NCBI RefSeq assembly: GCF_013410655.1
Contig: NZ_JACCFP010000001.1
Coordinates: forward strand, 930,001 to 994,000
Direction: 5' to 3'
Source: Nocardioides thalensis
GTDB taxonomy: Bacteria; Actinomycetota; Actinomycetes; Propionibacteriales; Nocardioidaceae
DNA: 64,000 bases
Position 1 is the stretch's first letter. Each line of letters opens with the position of its first letter. Positions 43,601 to 49,872 of this stretch are shown one piece after another. The position numbers and the translations under genes were made by a program. The notes below the pieces were generated by a model. The model saw only the letters and a list, made by a program, of their open reading frames with translations. It did not search any database and had not been told where the DNA came from.

Positions 43601-46600
43601 CCCCGGCGTGTCCGACGTACCCGTCCACTACGCGTTCGAGGAGGGCGAGGGCACGACGGCCGCCAACACCGGCGCCGACGAATCCGTCGGGGCCGCCACC
43701 CTCACCGGCGCGACGGGCTGGTCGGCCGACGGCGTGTTCGGCTCGGCGATCGACCTGCCGGGCGGCTCCAACGCCAACGCGGTCGACCTGCCGGACAACC
43801 TGCTCCAGGGCGAGACCGACTTCACCACCTCGTTCTGGGTGCGCCCCGACACGAAGGCGAACTGGATCGGCCTGTTCCACATCGGCGACGGCCTGGGAGA
43901 CGCCGGCAGCTTCTTCCAGATCCAGATGCAGACGCAGGCGAACGGCAACACCGGCCTGGCGGCGACGTTCAAGGCCAAGGGCTCACCGCTCCAGGAGCGC
44001 GTCTACGCCAGCCCGACCAAGGACGTCACGGCCGGGCAGTGGAACCACGTCGCGTTCACACGGAGCGGCGCCACCGGCACCCTCTACCTGAACGGCGAGC
44101 CGATCGCGACCAGGAACGACCTGACGATCGACATGGCCGACATCGGCCCGACGGCCAACAACTGGCTGGGTCGCAACGGCTACCCGGACCCGGCGTACGA
44201 CGGGAAGATGGACGACGTCCGGGCCTACACCAGCGCCCTCAGCGCCGACGACATCGCCGGGCTGTACGCCGAGGGATCGGCCCTGCGCACGACGACGACC
44301 GTCACGGTCGAGCCCGCGTCGCCCTCGCCGTTCGGCGAGCCGCTCACGGTCTCGGCGTCGGTCGACGGCGAGGACGGCCAGCCCGCCGAGGGCACCGCAT
44401 CGCTCTGGGTCGACGGCAACAGCGTCGGCGCGACGGTCGACCTGACCGAGGGCACCGCGACGTTCCCCGACCTCACCTCGGTGACCCCGGGCGCCCACGA
44501 GATCGAGGTCAGGTTCGTGGCGGCCGACGGCTGGCGCGACTCCAGCGCGACGGTCACCCACACCGTCGAGCGCCCGCCGCCGGGCGAGGGCGTGCCGATC
44601 CACTACAAGTTCGACGAGGGCACCGGGACCACCGCCGCCAACACCGGCAGCGACCCCTCGGTCGGCCCGGCGACGCTGGGCGGGACGGTCGGCTGGTCCA
44701 CCTCAGGGAAGTACGGCCCCGCCGTGTCCCTGCCCGGCGGGCCGTCGAGCAGCGGCAACCAGGTGGAGCTGCCGGACAACATCGACGCCGGCATCGACGA
44801 CCAGTTCAGCGTGTCCCTCTGGGTCCGCCCCGACACGCTGCCCAACTGGGTGCCGCACCTCCAGATCGGCAGCAGCACCGACACGTTCTTCCTGCTCCAG
44901 TCGTCGACGCAGACGGCCGGCAACACCGGGTTCGCGGCGACGTTCAAGGAGCCGGGCAACCCGACGCAGGAGCGCCTGGTGCTCGGTCCCGGCAAGGACG
45001 TGCCACTGAACCAGTGGACGCACGTGGTGTTCACGATGAGCGGCACCACCGGGAAGATCTACTTCGACGGTGAACTGATGGGCACCCGGACCGACTTCAC
45101 GATCGACCTCGGTGACGTCGGTGTCGACGGCCAGACCACGGCCAACATGATCGGCGGCACGAGCTGGCCCGACGGCCGGTTCGACGGGCTGGTCGACGAC
45201 TTCCGGATGTATGCCTACGAGCTGTCGGCCGAGGAGGTGGGCGAGCTGTTCGAGGGCCCGCCGGTCAACGCCGCCCCGGTGGCGACCGCCGACTCCTACA
45301 GCACCGACGAGGGCCAGGCCCTGACGGTCGCGGCGCCCGGCGTGCTCGGCAACGACACCGACGCCGACAGCGACCCGCTGACGGCCACCGGTGCGACCCA
45401 GCCGGCCAACGGCGAGGTGACCGTCAACGCCAACGGGTCGTTCACCTACACGCCCGACGCGGGCTTCTCCGGCACCGACACGTTCACCTACAAGGCGAAC
45501 GACGGTACGGCGGACTCGGCGGCCGCGACGGTGACGATCACCGTCGAGGAGGTCGTGGCCGAGAACAGCCCACCGGTCGCCGGCGACGACGTCTACGTCA
45601 CCGACGAGGGGCGGGCGCTCACGGTGCCCGCGCCCGGCGTACTGGCCAACGACGTGGACGCCGACGGCGACCCGCTGACGGCCGCCGGCGCCACGCAGCC
45701 CGCGCATGGGGAGGTGACCGTCAACGCCGACGGATCGCTCACCTACACACCGGACGCCGGCTTCGTCGGGCTCGACGTGTTCACCTACAAGGCCGACGAC
45801 GGGACCGACCCGTCGGCGCCGGCGAGGGTGACGGTCGTGGTCGACCGGGTCGAGGAGCCCAACTCCGCCCCGATCGCGGTCGGTGACGTCTACCTCACCG
45901 ACGAGGGGACGGAGCTGGCGGTCACCGCGCCGGGCGTCCTGGGCAACGACATCGACGTCGACGGCGACCCGCTGACGACGACCGGTGTCACGCAGCCCGC
46001 GCACGGGCAGGTGTCGCTCGAGGACGACGGGTCCTTCTCCTACACGCCCGACGACGGGTACTCGGGGATGGACACGTTCACCTACCGCGCCCACGACGGG
46101 ACGGTGGCCTCCGCGCCGGCGACGGTGACGGTGATCGTGGACGACACGGCCACACCGCCGACGGACACGACCATCGACGGCTCGGCGTTCGCCATCACCT
46201 ACGGGCAGGTGGGCACGATCAGCGCGGTCGTCACGCCGGACACGGCGACGGGTGAGGTCGAGGTCCTCGACGGCAGGCGCGTGCTCGCCTCCGGCGAGCT
46301 GGACGGGGGAGAGGCCGAGATCGAGCTGGCCGCGCAGTCCCTCGAGCCCGGGATGCACCTGCTGACCCTGCGCTACGCAGGCGACGACGGCCACGCACCG
46401 TCCTCGACGGTCGTGCTGGTCACGGTCAAGAAGGTCACGCCGACGATGACGGTCAAGGGTCCGGAGGTGATCGACCGGGGCGACCGCGCGACGGTCCGGG
46501 TCTCCCTGGCCGCCGGTGACGTCGAGGTGACCGGGCAGGTCCGGGTGACGCTCAAGGGCGGCCGGACCCTCACCCGCGAGCTCGAGGACGGCCGCGCCGT

Positions 46601-46715
46601 CTTCCTCCTGCCGAAGGCCAAGAAGGCGGGCGAGCTCACGGTCCGGGTCGCCTACCTCGGCAGCGAGGTGGCGACGAGGGTCAGCGACGCGATCACCATC
46701 AGGGTGAGGCGCTAG
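40656..46715 (+). CDS. Secreted ThuA / copper-radical-oxidase / LamG / Ig-repeat protein
   Basis: 2,019 residues from ATG 40656 (AAGGGA eight bases upstream); the frame opens earlier only as a shadow. Order: signal peptide (1-47); ThuA-like domain (about 48-280; VLLFYKPNFHASHVQ, GGGGYMGMHYAG); galactose/glyoxal-oxidase seven-bladed propeller with DUF1929-type end (about 285-805); galactose-binding-like segment (815-985); LamG 1 (987-1208); Ig-like (1210-1305); LamG 2 (1314-1535); three cadherin/tandem-95-like repeats (1537-1830); two Ig-like domains. Copper-radical residues look present: Cys in DLFCSMQ, Tyr in PRWYPTG, Tyr-His in ARLYHSTALL and His in VTHGFNND. No LPXTG anchor. Probably oxidises a cell-external sugar or aldehyde with release of peroxide; preceded by IclR operators. 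Confidence 0.9.
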   Translation: MNVPRRSVRSRVARRSRRSLAHLVALLAALVVALPVILGATAAPAAAADDDVLRVLLFYKPNFHASHVQARQAVNELAADLATEYGQTLEVQETENAAAFTTENLATMDAVVFAQTGGVLFDQAQRSALEAYIRGGGGYMGMHYAGWSVGQSEHDVNPFYRRLVGAMSEGHPENPAVRPGRVVVSDASHPLTAGLPSDFTRSDEWYDWTVNPAPNVRTLLEADESSYGMGRQGSSHPITWCQEIDAGRSWYTGMGHEGTAYSEPVIRTQMRNGLAYAAGLLPADCSPPAKDQHGAWSGVTPWPLMPINMALTADGEVQSFGSVSSGCTDGTPFDWTGNSCISQGGQMEFDVWDPSVPRTLQNLHDGLHENHTYTDLFCSMQVQSPATGDTLTVGGDDGLGGNAPNDAAIGVTSYNRRDGMQNEAPMNYPRWYPTGTTMPDGSVVVQGGSLRGGPGGPGVLTPEIRTPDEGSGWKLLEGAKSSVAYGDGGADHEGQDENRWWYPRAFVAPGSGNLFNITGTQMYELDPSGDGELTLRGTLPANISNQGSLGNPVGATSTAAMYRPGKILQVGGGWWANGGGPAGARAGFTVDITGGTANPVIEATEPMEFQRHWATATVLPDGDVLVTGGSRDNNGNGGYVTTPEIWDPDTGEWTTVEVPYEHARLYHSTALLLPDGRVMIGGGGAPGPRNYTDVEYYSPSYLFDGDQPAVRPEITAAPGKIGYNGTFDISTSTDVSRVTLVRNGSVTHGFNNDQNFQDLEFTQTPGSGTVSITAPQDGTYAPPGAYMLFVFDEDGTPSVAKILDIDPEVEMDDRTPQVVDQFEYPRLPAEWRSANPPMVIDLAPGSGRMAPWEITSDVQMVRGASAGMGGLGLTGYHLALGNDGAIERTLRGLDPGRDYRVSLRYARDSRAASGAGDGTAQLAVGSLDTAITATAADNSNVVPFETYVGTFTASARSETLSITGPGTGAGLVIDDLVVVGADPGVSDVPVHYAFEEGEGTTAANTGADESVGAATLTGATGWSADGVFGSAIDLPGGSNANAVDLPDNLLQGETDFTTSFWVRPDTKANWIGLFHIGDGLGDAGSFFQIQMQTQANGNTGLAATFKAKGSPLQERVYASPTKDVTAGQWNHVAFTRSGATGTLYLNGEPIATRNDLTIDMADIGPTANNWLGRNGYPDPAYDGKMDDVRAYTSALSADDIAGLYAEGSALRTTTTVTVEPASPSPFGEPLTVSASVDGEDGQPAEGTASLWVDGNSVGATVDLTEGTATFPDLTSVTPGAHEIEVRFVAADGWRDSSATVTHTVERPPPGEGVPIHYKFDEGTGTTAANTGSDPSVGPATLGGTVGWSTSGKYGPAVSLPGGPSSSGNQVELPDNIDAGIDDQFSVSLWVRPDTLPNWVPHLQIGSSTDTFFLLQSSTQTAGNTGFAATFKEPGNPTQERLVLGPGKDVPLNQWTHVVFTMSGTTGKIYFDGELMGTRTDFTIDLGDVGVDGQTTANMIGGTSWPDGRFDGLVDDFRMYAYELSAEEVGELFEGPPVNAAPVATADSYSTDEGQALTVAAPGVLGNDTDADSDPLTATGATQPANGEVTVNANGSFTYTPDAGFSGTDTFTYKANDGTADSAAATVTITVEEVVAENSPPVAGDDVYVTDEGRALTVPAPGVLANDVDADGDPLTAAGATQPAHGEVTVNADGSLTYTPDAGFVGLDVFTYKADDGTDPSAPARVTVVVDRVEEPNSAPIAVGDVYLTDEGTELAVTAPGVLGNDIDVDGDPLTTTGVTQPAHGQVSLEDDGSFSYTPDDGYSGMDTFTYRAHDGTVASAPATVTVIVDDTATPPTDTTIDGSAFAITYGQVGTISAVVTPDTATGEVEVLDGRRVLASGELDGGEAEIELAAQSLEPGMHLLTLRYAGDDGHAPSSTVVLVTVKKVTPTMTVKGPEVIDRGDRATVRVSLAAGDVEVTGQVRVTLKGGRTLTRELEDGRAVFLLPKAKKAGELTVRVAYLGSEVATRVSDAITIRVRR
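45268..46140 (+). repeat. Three tandem cadherin-like domain repeats within the oxidase gene
   Basis: Three successive units of about 97 codons share the pattern DEG-x2-L-x-V-x-A-PGVL-x-ND, then DPLT, TQPAxG, SFTYTPD and DTFTYKADDGT. They form an extended stalk that probably separates the enzymatic domains from a binding end. DNA similarity between units suggests internal duplication. Confidence 0.8.
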
Positions 46716-46723
46716 CAGATGCG

Positions 46724-46757
46724 AACGGGGCCCGGAGGATCTCCTCCGGGCCCCGTT
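46724..46757. terminator. Strong bidirectional hairpin terminator
   Basis: Arms 46724-46739 and 46742-46757 are perfect reverse complements over 16 bp (AACGGGGCCCGGAGGA). It lies between the convergent oxidase and tautomerase genes, with GTT/AAC ends that leave short T-runs in both directions. Confidence 0.85.
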
Positions 46758-46782
46758 GGCGTACGCGCTGCGACCAGGCGGG

Positions 46783-47010
46783 TCAGCTCTTGTCGGCGAG
46801 CGACGCGACGACGCCGGCGCGGCTCTCGTCCTCGCTCGCGAGGACACCACCGTTGGCCACGATGTCGGGGGTGATCTCGCTGAAGACCATCCGGACGTCC
46901 TGGCGACGGGCGCCGAGGATCTCGACGGCGCTGTCGGCCACGGCCTTCGCGAACTCGCGTCGCTGCTCGAGCGTGCGGCCGCTGAGCAGCTCGACGGTGA
47001 TGTTGGGCAT
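46783..47010 (-). CDS. 4-oxalocrotonate tautomerase-family protein
   Basis: 75 residues from ATG 47010 (GAGGAG upstream). The mature N-terminus is Pro1 (PNITVELLSGRTLEQRREF), the catalytic base of the superfamily, followed by the beta-alpha-beta pattern with AVEILGARRQDVRMVFSEI. Small hexameric tautomerases act on 2-hydroxy-dienoates or enols. Its promoter region carries two sequences like the IclR operators, so it may tautomerise an intermediate of the uronate pathway, for example a spontaneously formed enol. Substrate inferred only. Confidence 0.88.
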   Translation of the reverse strand: MPNITVELLSGRTLEQRREFAKAVADSAVEILGARRQDVRMVFSEITPDIVANGGVLASEDESRAGVVASLADKS

Positions 47011-47059
47011 GGGTTTCTCCTCTCGGGCGGCCGCCCGGAGTTCCACATGAGCGACCTGG

Positions 47060-47115
47060 GTTCGACGATGTGAACCAAGAGTACGCGTTTCGGGACTGAG
47101 TTCACATACTTGACA
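47060..47115. promoter_or_regulatory. Predicted IclR operators 5 and 6 upstream of tautomerase gene
   Basis: GTTCG-ACGATG-TGAAC (47060-47075; nine of ten arm bases fit) and the weaker GTTCA-CATACT-TGACA (47100-47115). Their spacing from each other is 40 bp, about four turns. Suggests the tautomerase belongs to the same regulon. Confidence 0.55.
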
Positions 47116-47150
47116 AGAGTTCGTGGTGTTGGTTCAGTCGACCGGTGATC

Positions 47151-48791
47151 ATGAGGCCGCTCGCCGTCGCGCTCCTCGCCGTCGTCGCGGTCCTCGGGCT
47201 CGCTCCGCCGGCTGACGCGCACGCCTCGCTGGTGCGCACCGACCCGGCGGAGGGTGCGGTCCTCGCGAGCGCGCCCGAGCAGATCCGGTTCACGTTCAGC
47301 GAGGCGGTCGCCGCCGTACCCGACAGCGTGCAGGTCTTCGACGCCGCGGGCGAGTCGGTGGACGCGACGACGTCGGTCCGCGACGCGGTGCTCGAGGCCA
47401 CGCTCGACGAAGCGGTCGGCGACGGGACGCTGGTCGTCGTGTGGCGCGTGCTCTCGGAGGACGGCCACCCGGTCAGCGGGTCGCTGAGCTTCTCCGTCGG
47501 CGCGCCGAGCCCGAGCGTCCAGGCGCCGCCCGTGACCGCCGCCGACACCGACGACGCCCCCGTGCTGCTCAGCGTCGTCCGGTGGGTGGGCTACGCCGGC
47601 CTGCTCGCGACGAGCGGACTGGTGGTGTTCGCGCTCCTCTTCCTGCCGCGACACCGGGACGCAGCGACGTCGCGGCAGCGGCTGGTCTCCGCCACGCGGC
47701 TCGGCGCCGCGGTCGCCGGCCTCGCCTGGCTGGTGGGGCTGCCGCTGACGGTGGTCTACCAGGTCGGCGGCGACGCCGGCTCGCTCGGCGACGGCTCGGC
47801 GTGGTCGGCCCTCTCGACGACGGAGTACGCCGTACCCGCCGCCGTCGTGGCGGGGCTCCTCGTCGCCGTCGCGATGCTCGGGAACGGCGAGCCCACTCGG
47901 GCGCGAGGCGCCGGCGTTCTCGGCGCCGTCGTCGTGGCCGGGTGCGCTCCGGCCCTGACCGGGCACACCCGCGCCGAGACGCCGGAGTGGCTGGTGGTCG
48001 CCGTCGACATGCTGCACCTGGCCGCCGGGAGCGTCTGGCTCGGCGGCCTGGTCGCCCTCCTGCTCGTGCTGTCCGACCTCGCGGGGCGCGGGACGCTGGC
48101 GGGGGAGACCCTCGCCCGCTTCTCGACCGTCGCCGCCGGCCTCGTCGCCGTGCTGGTCGCGACCGGGTCCGTCCTCGCCTGGCGGATCGTCGGCTCCTGG
48201 AGCGGGCTGTTCGAGACCGCCTACGGCCAGCTGCTCCTCGTGAAGATCGCCATCGCGGCGGCCGCCGTCGCGTTCGCCGCGTGGAACCGGTTCCGCCTGC
48301 TGCCGGCGATGCGACAGGCACCGCGACGCCGTGAGCGCCGCGACCGCGCGACGATCGTCGTCCGCACTGCCGCCGCCGAGGCGGTGGCTCTGGTCGGGCT
48401 CCTGCTGGTCACCGGCATGCTCGTCGACCGCAGTCCAGAGGACGACCCGTCGGCGGCGGCAGCAGGGACGGCGACCGTGGTCGGCAGGCTGGGTGGCATC
48501 GAGCTCGAGGCGACCGTGGCGCCGGCGGTGACCGGCCCGAGCAACGTCACCCTCACCATGACCGACGCCACCGGCGAGCCCTTCGAGGGCTTCGAGGCGC
48601 CCCGCGCCCGGCTCGAGGCCGGCGAGGTCGACCTCGGCGCGATCGAGCTCCGCAACATCGGGCCCGGCGCCTACGCCGCCGACGTCGTCTTCCCCTCGCC
48701 CGGCACCTGGGAGCTCCAGGTGTCGCTGCGGGTCAGCGAGTTCGAGAACCCGGTGACGACGCTGGAGATCCCTGTCGGAAGCGCGGGCTAG
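47151..48791 (+). CDS. CopC-CopD copper resistance/import fusion protein
   Basis: 546 residues from ATG 47151 (GTG 47145 possible). A signal peptide ends at ADA, leaving HASLVRTDPAEG with an N-terminal histidine, the copper ligand of CopC; the CopC beta-sandwich ends with GHPVSGSLSFSVG. Residues 140-430 are a CopD-type membrane domain of about eight helices (DMLHLAAGSVWLGGLVALL, LLLVKIAIAAAAVAFAAWN). A C-terminal beta domain of about 110 residues faces outside. CopC-CopD moves copper into or across the membrane and could supply the copper radical oxidase at 40656. Confidence 0.92.
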   Translation: MRPLAVALLAVVAVLGLAPPADAHASLVRTDPAEGAVLASAPEQIRFTFSEAVAAVPDSVQVFDAAGESVDATTSVRDAVLEATLDEAVGDGTLVVVWRVLSEDGHPVSGSLSFSVGAPSPSVQAPPVTAADTDDAPVLLSVVRWVGYAGLLATSGLVVFALLFLPRHRDAATSRQRLVSATRLGAAVAGLAWLVGLPLTVVYQVGGDAGSLGDGSAWSALSTTEYAVPAAVVAGLLVAVAMLGNGEPTRARGAGVLGAVVVAGCAPALTGHTRAETPEWLVVAVDMLHLAAGSVWLGGLVALLLVLSDLAGRGTLAGETLARFSTVAAGLVAVLVATGSVLAWRIVGSWSGLFETAYGQLLLVKIAIAAAAVAFAAWNRFRLLPAMRQAPRRRERRDRATIVVRTAAAEAVALVGLLLVTGMLVDRSPEDDPSAAAAGTATVVGRLGGIELEATVAPAVTGPSNVTLTMTDATGEPFEGFEAPRARLEAGEVDLGAIELRNIGPGAYAADVVFPSPGTWELQVSLRVSEFENPVTTLEIPVGSAG

Positions 48792-48796
48792 CCTGT

Positions 48797-48815
48797 CCGA
48801 CATCTGACATGTCGG
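48797..48815. promoter_or_regulatory. Palindrome at the start of the TrmB-like gene
   Basis: CCGACAT-N5-ATGTCGG spans the start codon at 48809 and contains the core GACATGTC (48806-48813). The same 8-bp palindrome recurs at 49808-49815 upstream of the S8 protease gene. Could be an autoregulatory site. Confidence 0.4.
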
Positions 48816-49780
48816 TCGTCGGTCAAGGAGAGCGAGTGCTCGAGCTCATCGGTCTGAGTGCCACGGACGAGGAGCTCTACCGGGTGATGCTGCGGGAGCC
48901 CGACCTCGACCTCGACGCCCTGGCGTGCCGGCTCGGCCGAGGCGCCGACGAGCTCGTGACCGGGATGCTGCGGCTCGAGGCGGCGGGTCTCGTCACGCGC
49001 ACCTCGCGGGAGCCGGCGTGCTGGCGCCCCGTGTCGCCGGACGTCGCCATCGACGTGCTGGTCTCCCGGCGTCGCGCCGATCTCGACCGGCTGCGCGAGG
49101 CCGCTCGGGAGTGGGCGGCCGAGATGCCGGCGCCGGACCGCTATCGGCCGGAGCGACTGGTCGAGGTCGTGGTCGGGCAGGAGTCGATCGCCGCGCGGTT
49201 CGCCCAATTGATGCACGCCACCGAGTCCGAGCTGCTCGTGCTCGACCGGCCGCCGTACGCCAGTCGTCCGGACGAGGCGGACCGAACGGTCCGGGGCCTC
49301 CTGGCCGCCGGCGTCGTCGTACGCGGCATCTACTCACCCGACTCCCTGCAGCTGCCTCGTGCCGTCGACGAGGCCCACTCCGCGGCGGACGCCGGGGAGC
49401 GGTCCCGGATCCACCCCGACCTGCCGATGAAGCTCGCGATCGGCGACCGACGACAGGCCCTCCTGCCTCTCGCCGGCCACGACGAGGTCGACAGCGCCCT
49501 GGTCGTGCACAGCAGCGCCCTGCTCGACGCGCTGGTCCGGATGTTCGAGCTGCTCTGGGAGCAGGCCCTGCCGATCGTGCGGCAGGAGGACGACGAGCTC
49601 GACGCCCGGTTGATCACGATGCTCGCGGCCGGCATGAAGGACGACGCGATCGCGCGACGGCTCGGCGTGAGCACCCGGACCGTGGGCCGCCGGGTCGCCC
49701 GGCTCATGGAGCAGTCGGGAGCGCAGACCCGGTTCCAGGCCGGCGCCTACGCCGAACGACGCAAGCACAACACCACCTGA
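48809..49780 (+). CDS. TrmB-like / LuxR-type HTH transcriptional regulator
   Basis: 323 residues. The N-terminal 70 residues form a TrmB-like winged helix (DEELYRVMLREPDLDLDALA, LRLEAAGLVTR); the middle (110-250) looks like the phospholipase-D-like sensor fold seen in TrmB-type proteins (ESIAARFAQLMHATESELLVL); the C-terminus is a LuxR-type helix-turn-helix (MLAAGMKDDAIARRLGVST). Such double-HTH proteins are common beside secreted hydrolases in actinobacteria. It precedes the S8 protease by 92 bp in the same direction and probably controls it. Confidence 0.85.
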   Translation: MSVVGQGERVLELIGLSATDEELYRVMLREPDLDLDALACRLGRGADELVTGMLRLEAAGLVTRTSREPACWRPVSPDVAIDVLVSRRRADLDRLREAAREWAAEMPAPDRYRPERLVEVVVGQESIAARFAQLMHATESELLVLDRPPYASRPDEADRTVRGLLAAGVVVRGIYSPDSLQLPRAVDEAHSAADAGERSRIHPDLPMKLAIGDRRQALLPLAGHDEVDSALVVHSSALLDALVRMFELLWEQALPIVRQEDDELDARLITMLAAGMKDDAIARRLGVSTRTVGRRVARLMEQSGAQTRFQAGAYAERRKHNTT

Positions 49781-49807
49781 ACCTCCGGCAGCCTCTGGCT
49801 GAAACAC

Positions 49808-49815
49808 GACATGTC
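49808..49815. promoter_or_regulatory. GACATGTC palindrome before S8 protease gene
   Basis: Same 8-bp core as at 48806-48813, located 58 bp upstream of the protease start. Suggests a shared operator for the TrmB-like protein. Short motif, so chance occurrence is possible. Confidence 0.35.
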
Positions 49816-49872
49816 CGTATCTCGCCAGCCCTGCGGGTGGCGTCGCGCCTCGCCGGGGCACAGGATCCCGTC

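Noticed and set aside
40674..48803. Very long minus-strand open frames (40674-43880 and 44703-48803) opposite the oxidase and CopC-CopD genes
   Set aside because: Their translations are low-complexity Arg/Gly/Val/Asp/His sequence without domains, as expected for the antisense of high-GC genes. The plus-strand proteins have signal peptides and clear domains.
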